Below, piece by piece: positions 15,307 through 23,933 of a DNA stretch of 40,507 bases (positions are counted from its first letter, which is position 1; the number at the start of each line of letters is the position of its first letter). Source of the stretch: Lachnospiraceae bacterium (GTDB taxonomy: Bacteria; Bacillota; Clostridia; Lachnospirales; Lachnospiraceae); contig SVFE01000019.1 of the NCBI GenBank assembly GCA_015057055.1, positions 1 through 40,507 on the forward strand. The letters run 5' to 3'. The translations under genes were made by a program, and so were the position numbers. The notes beneath the pieces were generated by a model that had not been told where the DNA came from, did no database searches, and was given only the letters and a program-made list of their open reading frames with translations.

Positions 15307-15609
15307 TCAGATACGGATGTCAAAACTGCCTTTGCTCTTTTCTACAATTTTGTCTTCCTTTTGTTTTCCCGGTCGGTTCCGGCCACCGTCTCCCTGATAA
15401 GAACCTTTTCCTTGTCCATGATCATCTTTATCAAATGTCGCATTTTCCTGCTGGTTAACCTGCCGGGCATTCTGCTCCGTGTTCTTTTCTACCTGTGTCT
15501 GCGAATTTGCCTGATCTGCCAAAACTTTCTGCGCTTCCATCTGGCGAAGCTGCTGAAAATCCTGCTGTCGCGGAATACTCCCCTGCAATTCTACCAAAGT
15601 AATTGCCAT
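15307..15609 (-). CDS. Small Gln/Asn-rich hydrophilic protein, unrecognised
   Basis: The 100-aa product has no membrane segment. It begins MAITLVELQGSIPRQQDFQQ, has a Gln/Asn-rich probable helical middle, and a Gly/Lys/Asp-rich basic tail with GQGKGSYQGDGG ending in SFDIRI. A CGGAGTGA ribosome binding site supports the start. It follows the FapA gene by 37 bases and precedes a hairpin, so it is probably the last gene of the flagellar transcript. Its position implies a motility-related role, but no function is recognised. Confidence 0.65.
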   Translation of the reverse strand: MAITLVELQGSIPRQQDFQQLRQMEAQKVLADQANSQTQVEKNTEQNARQVNQQENATFDKDDHGQGKGSYQGDGGRNRPGKQKEDKIVEKSKGSFDIRI

Positions 15610-15646
15610 AATTCACTCCGTTCCTAAGCGTATGCGCTTTCCCTCT

Positions 15647-17233
15647 TTACAATGGCTCCATTTTTACTTCGCCGTTCTTTTTCACAAAACGGCAATACTT
15701 AAATGTATCCTTGATTACCATAGATGCATCGGAAATAGAAATTGTATTTCCGGGATAAACCGTATCCGTTATTTCAATATGGGCATGAGTGGAACTGTTC
15801 ATCAATTCCTGTAAGGATTCCATTTCTACCGTATCACTCTTTAACTGTTGTTGCAATTCCTTGGATTTAATTGCCAGCTGCTGAATGTTTTTAATCTGGT
15901 CCGGCGCCAAAGCCACCCCGGCCTGCAATTTCTTTTTCGTAGCATCCAGCACCGGAAGCATAACCTTCAGATTCTTCTGCGCGTCCGCAATATTTTTTTT
16001 CAATTCCCCGAAGCGGTTAATAATGTTGGGATTGATGCCAACCATTACGTCGGTGACTGCCCCCATATCCGTTCCAAGAGATTTCACCCGAATCACATTG
16101 GTGGCAGAAACGCTTCCGCCGGTAATGAATCCTTTCCGGCTCACCACGTTAATTTCTGTTCCGGCCTGCACATGGGAATGCAAAATCGCTTCCGTCTCTA
16201 CATATCCTTCCGCCTCAACGCTGCAGTTCTCCATGTATTTGGCAATCACATTGCCCTTACATTTCAACTTCCCTTTGCCCATGCCGTTGATGCCTCGATT
16301 TAAAATGATGTTTCCGCCGGCCTCAATATAGGCAGCTTCCACAACACCACGAACTTCCACGTTACCGCTGCAACGAATCGAAAAGTTGGAGCAAACATTT
16401 CCTTTTACGCAGACATTTCCTTCATAATTGATATTTCCGACAGAAGTGTCAACATTATCCACTTCCAAAACATCCGCTACAAATACTTTTCCTTCCACCA
16501 AAGAAACGTGACCGTTTACCTTGGAAGTCATCACCGTACGTTCTTCATTTAATTCAATATTCAGGCCATGCTGAAGAACCAGTTTTTTCACATCACGGGG
16601 CTTGATTACTGCGCCGTAAACATCCTTGCCCGGCTCCCCTCGGTCTTCCGGTGTAAGCACAGCAAGAACATCGCCTTCTTTACAATTGTTCAAGATATTC
16701 AAATTAAAGAAATCAACGCTACCGTCTTCTTTAAGGGTAGGACGAATCTTTCGGTCGGTTTCAAACTTATAATCAATGACCGCATCCGTGCCTTCTCTTG
16801 GCGGAGTTCCCTTGGCAATGATGTAATCCTGACAATACCTGCGTTCTTTCAAATAGGCATCCACAACATCTTCCAAAATACCGTAAACTACTTTTGCATT
16901 TCGTAAATGGAAATAAATATCCTCTTTTTCAAATGCTTTTCCGATATCACTGGGCGGATAAAATCGTACCTTCACTTCCATCCCGTCTCCGGAAACATCC
17001 ACCTTCATGGACTCCGGAACCGGAAATACCTTGGTGGTGGAAATCAAAAACTCAGCCTGATCCGCTGCCCCTTGTAAATCCGCATTCAATTGTTTCAAAT
17101 CAAAAGAAATCTTTTGGCGCGAAAGATAGTTCACAATTTCCTGTAAGGAAATCGGCTGACCACCGTCCGTTTCTTTGAATACTTTCAAAAAAACACAATC
17201 ATTCTTTTGAATCAACTGAAAATAACCGTTCAT
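15647..17233 (-). CDS. FapA/DUF342 family protein
   Basis: A 528-aa DUF342 protein. Residues about 80-240 form the conserved FapA N-terminal domain (for example FYPPSDIGKAFEKEDI and GDVLAVLTPEDRGEPGKDVYG). Residues about 250-400 form a right-handed beta-helix with regular GNV/CKGNV-type turns, and residues about 405-475 are predicted coiled coil. No signal peptide or membrane helix is seen. Related proteins influence polar cell-surface or flagellar organisation in Vibrio, but no general function is settled. The beta-helix resembles that of the bactofilin encoded further along. It starts 23 bases after sigma-28, inside the fla/che operon. Confidence 0.88.
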   Translation of the reverse strand: MNGYFQLIQKNDCVFLKVFKETDGGQPISLQEIVNYLSRQKISFDLKQLNADLQGAADQAEFLISTTKVFPVPESMKVDVSGDGMEVKVRFYPPSDIGKAFEKEDIYFHLRNAKVVYGILEDVVDAYLKERRYCQDYIIAKGTPPREGTDAVIDYKFETDRKIRPTLKEDGSVDFFNLNILNNCKEGDVLAVLTPEDRGEPGKDVYGAVIKPRDVKKLVLQHGLNIELNEERTVMTSKVNGHVSLVEGKVFVADVLEVDNVDTSVGNINYEGNVCVKGNVCSNFSIRCSGNVEVRGVVEAAYIEAGGNIILNRGINGMGKGKLKCKGNVIAKYMENCSVEAEGYVETEAILHSHVQAGTEINVVSRKGFITGGSVSATNVIRVKSLGTDMGAVTDVMVGINPNIINRFGELKKNIADAQKNLKVMLPVLDATKKKLQAGVALAPDQIKNIQQLAIKSKELQQQLKSDTVEMESLQELMNSSTHAHIEITDTVYPGNTISISDASMVIKDTFKYCRFVKKNGEVKMEPL

Positions 17234-17256
17234 AAATTCTCCCTTTACTCAAAATG

Positions 17257-18027
17257 TTATGACAGCTGTGTCAAAACACCCATGTAGTCCCCTAACCGGG
17301 TCCGCATTTTCTGAAGTGCTCTGGTATGGAGCTGCGACACTCTGGATTCGGAAACTTCCAATACATTACTGATTTCTTTTAACGTAAGTTCTTCATAATA
17401 GTAAAACAGAATCACTTTCTGCTCTTTATCCGTCAATAATTCCAATGCCTCTGCCAGCATCTGTTTCAGTTCTGTTTTATCCAGAACCTCTTCCGGCGTT
17501 TCAAAATGATTAGGCTGGGTGGAATCATTCGGTACTTCCGAGCCTTGTTCCATGAATTCATTCAATGAAACAAGATTGGTAACTTTCATCTGGGACTGCC
17601 ATTCCAGCAATTCGTCTTCACTGATTCCAAGACCTGCAGCAATCGCATCATCTTCTGCCGGTGCGCCGGTAGCATTTTCAATCTCTTTAATAACCGCGTC
17701 AATCTGCTTCTGACGCTGGCGGATTGTCCTGGGAATCCAGTCATTTTTACGAATTTGGTCCAAAATTGCCCCACGAATCCGAAGAGATGCATAGGTCTCA
17801 AACTTGATTCCTTTGCGGTAATCAAATTTATCAATCGCATCAATCAATCCAAAGATTCCGTAACTGACCAAATCTTCAAATTCCACATTATAACCCAAAT
17901 ACATTCCCAGCCTGCCCGCTACCAATTTAACCAGCGGGGCATATTCAATTATGAGTTTTTCACGTATTTCATTGGTATTCAAACGCGCGTAGTCTTCCCA
18001 CAAGCGCTTTCTTCCGCTTTCGTCCAT
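17257..18027 (-). CDS. fliA: RNA polymerase sigma-28 factor (FliA/WhiG/SigD)
   Basis: This sigma factor directs transcription of late motility genes such as flagellin, motor and chemoreceptor genes. The 256-aa protein has region 2 (LVKLVAGRLGMYLGYNVEF followed by EDLVSYGIFGLIDAIDKFD and KFETYASLRIRGAILDQIRK), region 3, and region 4 with the HTH LTLKEISNVLEVSESRVSQL. The FliA/WhiG family is told from SigA/SigF by DWIPRTIRQRQKQ. ATG 18025-18027 is chosen (GGAGG five bases upstream); an in-frame TTG overlaps that site. No FlgM anti-sigma gene is in the window. Confidence 0.97.
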   Translation of the reverse strand: MDESGRKRLWEDYARLNTNEIREKLIIEYAPLVKLVAGRLGMYLGYNVEFEDLVSYGIFGLIDAIDKFDYRKGIKFETYASLRIRGAILDQIRKNDWIPRTIRQRQKQIDAVIKEIENATGAPAEDDAIAAGLGISEDELLEWQSQMKVTNLVSLNEFMEQGSEVPNDSTQPNHFETPEEVLDKTELKQMLAEALELLTDKEQKVILFYYYEELTLKEISNVLEVSESRVSQLHTRALQKMRTRLGDYMGVLTQLS

Positions 18028-18070
18028 GTAACCCTCCAAAATTGTTTTCCTTCGCTGAAATTATCGTTTG

Positions 18071-18361
18071 CTATTTTCTCACGATTTCACCGACGTCTCC
18101 GCCTTCGCTTTCCGCACCTTCCTCCATCTCCAGGAAGTCTTCATAGTTCTGATGCATATTAAACGAATCTACCACCGATTTAACAACGGTACCCAAAATT
18201 GCAAACACAAACATAACCACCAACACGACCAACAGCAGTTTTCCCGTAGAATACCCGTTTCTTAAGGAAATGAAGAAAGCAACTGCTCCTGCGGATAACA
18301 TCATAAGGGATGGTATCGTTCTCGTATAAAGATTGTTTCTTTTTCCGTTTTTTGCACTCAT
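18071..18361 (-). CDS. Small two-helix membrane protein, unrecognised
   Basis: The 96-aa product has a basic N-terminus, two hydrophobic segments (about residues 17-32 and 41-62) separated by a short loop NGYSTGK, and a hydrophilic acidic C-terminal tail (EMEEGAESEGG). GAGG lies six bases before the ATG. It is ten bases after cheD and 43 before sigma-28, so it belongs to the operon. It is too short and lacks the coiled coil expected of SwrB. The function is not recognised; topology suggests both ends are cytoplasmic. Confidence 0.75.
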   Translation of the reverse strand: MSAKNGKRNNLYTRTIPSLMMLSAGAVAFFISLRNGYSTGKLLLVVLVVMFVFAILGTVVKSVVDSFNMHQNYEDFLEMEEGAESEGGDVGEIVRK

Positions 18362-18370
18362 GTCCGGCCT

Positions 18371-18856
18371 CTAAATCTTCTTCGTTTCTTTCCCTACGGC
18401 TTTTATCTCATATACTCCGTTTTCCGGATAAAAGGTAACCGTCCGACCATAGTTTTCACCCGTATCTTCGGAAAGCAACGGTATTCCTAATTCTGCAAGA
18501 ACTTTCTTGCTGGCTGCAATATTACGTTCTCCGACGCCCAAAAGTTCCGATTTATTCTGAAATGCAAACATCTGCGCTCCGCCGGCAATTTTTGCCTCCA
18601 TACGTCGTCGTACACATCCCTGCGCTTCCAGTTGTCGCACCAGTTCCGGTATACCCGTATCCGCAAACTTAGAAACATTTGAATTACTTTTTATAACTGT
18701 ACTGTCCGGCAGCATAATATGTATCATACCGCCTATCTTCAAAAGCGGATCCCGAATAACGATGCCCACACAGGACCCCAGTCCTATGGTAGTAATGCTG
18801 TCAGGGGCCCGGCATATATTCATATCCGCTATACCTACTTTTATTGATTCCGGCAT
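18371..18856 (-). CDS. cheD: Chemoreceptor glutamine deamidase CheD
   Basis: CheD deamidates glutamines on chemoreceptors and is regulated by binding CheC. The 161-aa protein has the papain-like dyad Cys29 (TTIGLGSCVGIVIRD) and His46 (GGMIHIMLP), and the later KIAGGAQMF and IGERN-like GVGERNIAA segments of the family. Length is standard. It lies 51 bases after cheC, as in Bacillus subtilis. Confidence 0.97.
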   Translation of the reverse strand: MPESIKVGIADMNICRAPDSITTIGLGSCVGIVIRDPLLKIGGMIHIMLPDSTVIKSNSNVSKFADTGIPELVRQLEAQGCVRRRMEAKIAGGAQMFAFQNKSELLGVGERNIAASKKVLAELGIPLLSEDTGENYGRTVTFYPENGVYEIKAVGKETKKI

Positions 18857-18907
18857 TTTTTTACCCTTCTATCTCTTGCTTAATATCCCGCATTGAAACT
18901 AAAAGTT

Positions 18908-19525
18908 TTAAATCTGGAAGCCCAGTGACGTAAGAATCTTTCCGTATGACTCTTCGTCCGGCACCAGAATAAAATAGCCCGACATGTCTTCCTCGTCCGT
19001 AAAATCTGTCTGTATCAATAAAAGCCTGTCTGAAATTGTTCCGAATTCAATCGCCGGCACAGACAAAATCGCTCCGGCCATGTCGATGCATAAATCCGGT
19101 ACCGACGGATAAATCGTCAAATTGGTCAGCGTTGACAACGAATTCAAATATGCCCCGGTAATAATGTTGCCGATTTCCTTCAAGGCAGACATTTCAATTT
19201 CCGTGAAATCTTCACCCTGGGGCTCCATTCCCATCAATTTGGAAACCATAATCCTCGCCGACTCTTTTCTCTGCATGAACATAATACTACCTGTAATGTC
19301 GCCTTCCACAACAAGGTAGATTCCTGCAACAATCTGCTCCTCGCCGCCCATGGTGGTGCCCACTTCCTTAAATTCCATCAAACGTACCTGAGGAACCTTC
19401 ATATCCACTTTTGTATTGAGCATCTGGGACAGTGCTGTTGTCGCATTCCCGGCACCAATATTTCCGATTTCTTTCAGAACATCAAAATACTGATCCGACA
19501 TATCATTCAATGTAATATCTGCCAT
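18908..19525 (-). CDS. cheC: CheY-P phosphatase CheC
   Basis: CheC dephosphorylates CheY-P and works in adaptation with CheD. Both active-site triplets of the CheC family are intact: Asp15-Glu19-Asn22 in DVLKEIGNIGAGNA and Ser113-Glu117-Asn120 in SALKEIGNIITGAYLNSL. The start at 19523-19525 has GGAGG eight bases upstream; an in-frame GTG three codons earlier overlaps that site. Product 205 aa. It implies a CheY exists, although none is encoded in the window. Confidence 0.96.
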   Translation of the reverse strand: MADITLNDMSDQYFDVLKEIGNIGAGNATTALSQMLNTKVDMKVPQVRLMEFKEVGTTMGGEEQIVAGIYLVVEGDITGSIMFMQRKESARIMVSKLMGMEPQGEDFTEIEMSALKEIGNIITGAYLNSLSTLTNLTIYPSVPDLCIDMAGAILSVPAIEFGTISDRLLLIQTDFTDEEDMSGYFILVPDEESYGKILTSLGFQI

Positions 19526-19540
19526 GCAAATCACCTCCGA

Positions 19541-19990
19541 CTATTCCTGAAGAACAGCATTTAAATCCAACAGGGAAATCAAAGCTTCGCCCTGTTTTCC
19601 GATTCCCTGTACATAACTTGTATCGTCACGGTTTTCCAAACCGACCTTCTCTACAAGAGACATATCAATATTAACCACTTCCCGGACAGAATCCACGATA
19701 ATTCCGATGGGTTCATGCTGGTCCAACTTAATGATGATAATTCTTGTGTCTTTGGTAATTTCGTCGTCCTCTAGATCCATTTTAAGTCTGAGACTCATTA
19801 CGGGAATCACCTCACCGCGAAGGTTGATGACCCCTTTCAAATAGCACGGAACCTTGGGAACTCTGGTGATATTCTGCATACGCACAATATTATCAATATA
19901 TTTAATGTCGATACCATACTGCTCATCACCGATATTAATCACGATGAATTGAATTATTTCACTAAAATTAGTGCTGAGTTCATTTGCCAT
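19541..19990 (-). CDS. cheW: Chemotaxis coupling protein CheW
   Basis: CheW links chemoreceptors to the CheA kinase. The 149-aa protein is a single CheW domain: FIVINIGDEQYGIDIKYIDN, then RVPKVPCYLKGVINLRGEV with the conserved NLRG receptor-contact loop, then PVMSLRLKM. Starts 38 bases after cheA. Confidence 0.97.
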   Translation of the reverse strand: MANELSTNFSEIIQFIVINIGDEQYGIDIKYIDNIVRMQNITRVPKVPCYLKGVINLRGEVIPVMSLRLKMDLEDDEITKDTRIIIIKLDQHEPIGIIVDSVREVVNIDMSLVEKVGLENRDDTSYVQGIGKQGEALISLLDLNAVLQE

Positions 19991-20028
19991 TATTCATCCG
20001 CTCCTTTTCTGAAATTCGTTGTTTCATC

Positions 20029-22101
20029 CTAGAACAATGCATTTGCATCAAGAATCAATGCAATTTCACCATCGCCGAGAATTGTTGCACCACTGATAAA
20101 TTTACACTTGTTGATGTATTTACCCATGGACTTGATAACGATTTCCTGCTGTCCGATTAGTTCGTCAATCACAAGACCTGCCAGTTTATCGCCCTTCTTA
20201 ACAATAACAACCACCATGTTTTCTTCCGGATTACGTGTGCTTTCCACATCAAGCACATTTTCCAAACGAATAATGGGAATCACCGTGCCGCGAAGATGAA
20301 TTACTTCTCTGGACTGAACCGTCTTAATTTCTCCGGGCTCAATGTCTTCAATGGTCTGAATATTGCCGAGACTGATTGCATATTTTTCGTTGCCTACAAC
20401 AACCATGAGGGCCTGAATAATTGCAAGTGTCAACGGCAAACGTACTGTAAATGTCGTTCCTTCGCCCAGTTTCGTTTTTACTTCCACTTCGCCGGACAAA
20501 GCTTCAATCTTGGATTTTACTACGTCAAGACCAACGCCTCTGCCGGATACGTCCGATACCTGTTTTGCGGTGGAAAAACTGGGTAAAAACAGCAAGGAAA
20601 TAATTTCATCATCCGATGCAGCTGCCGCCTGTTCCGGCGTCATAATACCTCGGTCAATTGCCTTCTGACGAACCTTCTCCGTATCAATTCCGTTACCGTC
20701 ATCTCTTACCTCAATTACAACGTTGTTCCCTTCCTGATAAGCATCTAAGAAAATAGAACCGGATACCGGTTTTCCTCTTTCCATACGAACCTCTGCAGAT
20801 TCCAAACCATGGTCCGCGGAATTTCGAAGCAAATGCATCAAGGGGTCACCGATTTCGTCTACCACGGTACGATCCAATTCAGTTTCTTCACCGCTCATAT
20901 ATAATTCCATCTGTTTTCCAAGCTGTTTGGAAAGGTCACGAATCATACGAGGGAATTTGTTAACAACACTTTCGATAGGCACCATTCGAACCTTCATAAC
21001 GGATTCATGAAGATTGGTGGTAACACTCTCAAGATATTCAATCTGTTCATTAAACGCCTGATTATTCTCCGTCGTGGTAGCACTGCTCACCAGGGAGTTC
21101 TTCGCAATAATCAATTCGCTCACAAGATTCATAAGAACATTTAATTTCTCAATATCCACACGAACGGTACGGTTAACCTGCGGTTTGTTTCCGCTCTTCT
21201 TTTCTGTATTTTTGGAAGGAGCCGATGCCGGTTCTTTCTTTGCAACTTCATTCTTTACGGCAACGATTTCCTGTCCCGCATCTTCGCCTTCTTCTGTTTC
21301 CTCCGCAACTTCTTCTTCGTAAACACCACCGAAAGCATCTGCGATTTCAGAAATTTCTTTGATGGACTTCAAGACTTTATCCAACTCCGCATCAGAAGAA
21401 ATAATCAAAGAAAAGTCAAATCCGAACCGTTCATCCTCAATATCCTGCACGGCAGGATTTGCGCAAATAATTTCGCCGGATTCTTCAATTGCCTTAAATA
21501 CAAGGAAGGCTCTGGCGGCTTTCAAAAGGCAACTTTCCTGTACATACACCGTCACGCCGTAGATATTCTTTCCGGCTGCAGCAGCTTCTTCCACGCGTTT
21601 TTTATCATCCGCTTTCAGTTCAATCTGACTCCATTTTTCCATGGCATTATCCGCAGGAGCTTCGGCTACAGTACTTTCTGCTGCAGGCGCCTCCGCAGAA
21701 GGTGCTTCTTCACCGCCCATGGTTTCCAGAATATGGTTCAATTCTTTTATCAAATGTTCATTGTCATTCTCGCCTTCATCAGCAGAATCCTGAATATTTC
21801 CGATATATTCTTCCAAGGCATCCAGACACTGAAACAAAACGTCAATCATACCTGCATTGACTTTAATATTTCCGGTACGAACCTCCGAAAAAACATTTTC
21901 CATATCATGGGTCAATGTCTGCATCCGCTTATAACCCATGGTTCCGGCCATACCTTTCAAGGAATGCGCCGCACGGAAAATCTCATTAATCGTGTCCATG
22001 TTTTCCGAATCCTGTTCCAGTTCCAATACCTGCGTATTGAGATTTTGTAAATGCTCCTTTGCTTCATCAAGGAAAATGTCAAGATACTGGCTTACGTCCA
22101 T
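20029..22101 (-). CDS. cheA: Chemotaxis histidine kinase CheA
   Basis: CheA autophosphorylates in response to receptors and passes phosphate to CheY and CheB. Domains in order: HPt/P1 with phospho-His46 in AAHSLKGMAGTMG; an Ala/Glu-rich linker; a P2 response-regulator-binding domain (about 160-260); a second linker (about 265-310); P3 dimerisation helices (about 312-380); the HATPase P4 with HLLRNSADHGLES, DDGNGID and GRGVGLDVV; and a C-terminal CheW-like P5. At 690 aa it is a complete class I-type CheA. One base separates it from cheB. Confidence 0.98.
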   Translation of the reverse strand: MDVSQYLDIFLDEAKEHLQNLNTQVLELEQDSENMDTINEIFRAAHSLKGMAGTMGYKRMQTLTHDMENVFSEVRTGNIKVNAGMIDVLFQCLDALEEYIGNIQDSADEGENDNEHLIKELNHILETMGGEEAPSAEAPAAESTVAEAPADNAMEKWSQIELKADDKKRVEEAAAAGKNIYGVTVYVQESCLLKAARAFLVFKAIEESGEIICANPAVQDIEDERFGFDFSLIISSDAELDKVLKSIKEISEIADAFGGVYEEEVAEETEEGEDAGQEIVAVKNEVAKKEPASAPSKNTEKKSGNKPQVNRTVRVDIEKLNVLMNLVSELIIAKNSLVSSATTTENNQAFNEQIEYLESVTTNLHESVMKVRMVPIESVVNKFPRMIRDLSKQLGKQMELYMSGEETELDRTVVDEIGDPLMHLLRNSADHGLESAEVRMERGKPVSGSIFLDAYQEGNNVVIEVRDDGNGIDTEKVRQKAIDRGIMTPEQAAAASDDEIISLLFLPSFSTAKQVSDVSGRGVGLDVVKSKIEALSGEVEVKTKLGEGTTFTVRLPLTLAIIQALMVVVGNEKYAISLGNIQTIEDIEPGEIKTVQSREVIHLRGTVIPIIRLENVLDVESTRNPEENMVVVIVKKGDKLAGLVIDELIGQQEIVIKSMGKYINKCKFISGATILGDGEIALILDANALF

Positions 22102-22102
22102 A

Positions 22103-23173
22103 CTACCTTACCCCCACTTTCTTAATAATTTCTTGCGCTATATGATCAAGATCTACGATCTGATTCACCAAACCTGTTGCCACAATGCTCTTGGGCATCC
22201 CGTACACTACGCAGCTTTCCTGATTCTGCGCAATGATATGTACTTTATTTTTACTTGCAAGACCGGCGATACCTTCCGTGCCATCGCACCCCATTCCGGT
22301 CATTACAACACAAACAATTTCATCATATCCGCTTCCGGCCAATGATTCATACAAATAATTGGCGCAGGGTTTTACCCCTTCCCTTGGTGGCTCGTCCGAA
22401 TAATACAAATAGCCGTCGCCGTGGCTTCCCTGAAAATTCAGATGTTGTCCGCCTTTTGCAATATACACATGACCGCGAAGTAATTTTTCACCATCTTCCG
22501 CTTCTTTTACGCTGATTTCACTGTTTACATTTAACCGTTCCGCCAATGTTTTGGTAAACCCCACCGGCATATGCTGTACAATTACCACCGGTGCCGCCAA
22601 ATTATGGGGAAGCAACGGAATCAGTTTTTGCAGAGCATTCGGACCTCCTGTAGATGAGGCAATCGCAACAATTCGTTTCCGGCCGTCATGTTTTTCCAAG
22701 GTCAGCGCTTCGCTTTTGATGAAGGAATTCGAAGGTTTCTTTTCCGGTACTCCCGAAGAAACCGTATCTGCATAGGTTGCAGCTTCCAATACATTTTTTA
22801 TCTGTCCGCTGAATTCTCCTGTTTTTGACGCCAGGATATTTTGCGGTTTCTGAATAAAATCAAAGGCACCTAATGCCAGTGCCTCCAAAGTAATTTTCTC
22901 GCCCTTTGATGAGGTACTGCTGATTACGACGATTTTTTCCCGACGGCCTTTTTTCTTTAATTCCTTTAAAAAAGCAATTCCGTCCATCTTCGGCATATGC
23001 AAATCAAGAAAAATGCAATCGAAGTTCTTTTTCTCCAAAACCTCCAGTGCAGCCAAACCGTCGCCAGCGCAATCCGTTACTTTATAATACTGCTCTTTCT
23101 CGATTATATCACAGAGAATTCTTCTCATGAGTGCAGAGTCATCAATTATGAGTATTTTTTTAATTTTTGTCAT
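22103..23173 (-). CDS. cheB: Protein-glutamate methylesterase CheB
   Basis: CheB demethylates chemoreceptors and is activated by CheA. The receiver domain has DDS at 11-13, phospho-Asp57 in FLDLHMPKMDG and a conserved Lys in FIQKP. The linker is followed by the methylesterase domain with catalytic Ser174 (IASSTGGPNA), His201 (VQHMP) and Asp in MTGMGCDGTEG. All catalytic residues are present; 356 aa. The partner methyltransferase CheR is not in the window. Confidence 0.97.
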   Translation of the reverse strand: MTKIKKILIIDDSALMRRILCDIIEKEQYYKVTDCAGDGLAALEVLEKKNFDCIFLDLHMPKMDGIAFLKELKKKGRREKIVVISSTSSKGEKITLEALALGAFDFIQKPQNILASKTGEFSGQIKNVLEAATYADTVSSGVPEKKPSNSFIKSEALTLEKHDGRKRIVAIASSTGGPNALQKLIPLLPHNLAAPVVIVQHMPVGFTKTLAERLNVNSEISVKEAEDGEKLLRGHVYIAKGGQHLNFQGSHGDGYLYYSDEPPREGVKPCANYLYESLAGSGYDEIVCVVMTGMGCDGTEGIAGLASKNKVHIIAQNQESCVVYGMPKSIVATGLVNQIVDLDHIAQEIIKKVGVR

Positions 23174-23198
23174 TTAACCCACCAATTTTTATCAGTTT

Positions 23199-23933
23199 TT
23201 ACCTATTTTGCCGCATTTTCCGTTCTTCTTCAAAGATAAAACGGATAATGGATTCCCTCTCAAAATTGCTGATTCCGATAAATTGTCCCCGGTATTCTTT
23301 CTTCCCTGTGTGGTTTCCCACCTCCCGGATATCAATAATTCGGACAACCGTGTTATAAATTCTGGCTTCCCCTTTGTAATTCAAGATGAATTTACAATAA
23401 ACCATTTGGTCGCGTTCGTAGTTTTCCGCGGAAACAAAACGCATTCCCCCGCCGCTGATATCAACGATAACGCATTTCCCCTCCGGTTCTTTTTCCGTAT
23501 TCAAAAACCGGTCTTCTTCATAATCCCTTATTTCCTCACCGGCAAGTGGCCTTGTGGTCATACCAATCATACAGCAATAGCGAAAGTATTCCCGACGTTG
23601 TTGCTTTTTTAACGGGGTTTCCAGTTCCAATACAGCGACGGATACATTCTCATCCCGGTATCGGTCCGCCACCCTGGCAACGCAGGTATAAATTCCCCGC
23701 CGTGCATAGAAATACACTTCAAATTCCTCATTCACCGACAAAAGAATCATTTTAGCCCGTTCCATGGGCATTAAAATTTCCACCATGCCGTCTTCCCGGA
23801 CATCATAAACCTTTGAAACATAGTATTCCTTTTCCGGAGACGTACCGTTCTCGTCCTCATCCTCTTCAACATAGGTCTGTAAATCAATCCGTTCCCCGGG
23901 AAGAATTAAATCCAAAATATCAATTTCCGCCAT
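23199..23933 (-). CDS. PilZ-domain, YcgR-like flagellar brake protein
   Basis: A two-domain YcgR-type protein: an N-terminal YcgR/YvrI-like barrel (about 1-105) and a C-terminal PilZ domain. The c-di-GMP-binding motifs are present: RxxxR at Arg114-Arg118 (RREYFR) and D/NxSxxG at Asp158-Ser160-Gly163 (DISGGG). YcgR/MotI proteins bind the stator or rotor when c-di-GMP is high and slow swimming. The ATG lies inside the end of flhG (14-base overlap), indicating coupled translation and tight embedding in the operon. The direct motor target here is inference. Confidence 0.93.
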   Translation of the reverse strand: MAEIDILDLILPGERIDLQTYVEEDEDENGTSPEKEYYVSKVYDVREDGMVEILMPMERAKMILLSVNEEFEVYFYARRGIYTCVARVADRYRDENVSVAVLELETPLKKQQRREYFRYCCMIGMTTRPLAGEEIRDYEEDRFLNTEKEPEGKCVIVDISGGGMRFVSAENYERDQMVYCKFILNYKGEARIYNTVVRIIDIREVGNHTGKKEYRGQFIGISNFERESIIRFIFEEERKMRQNR

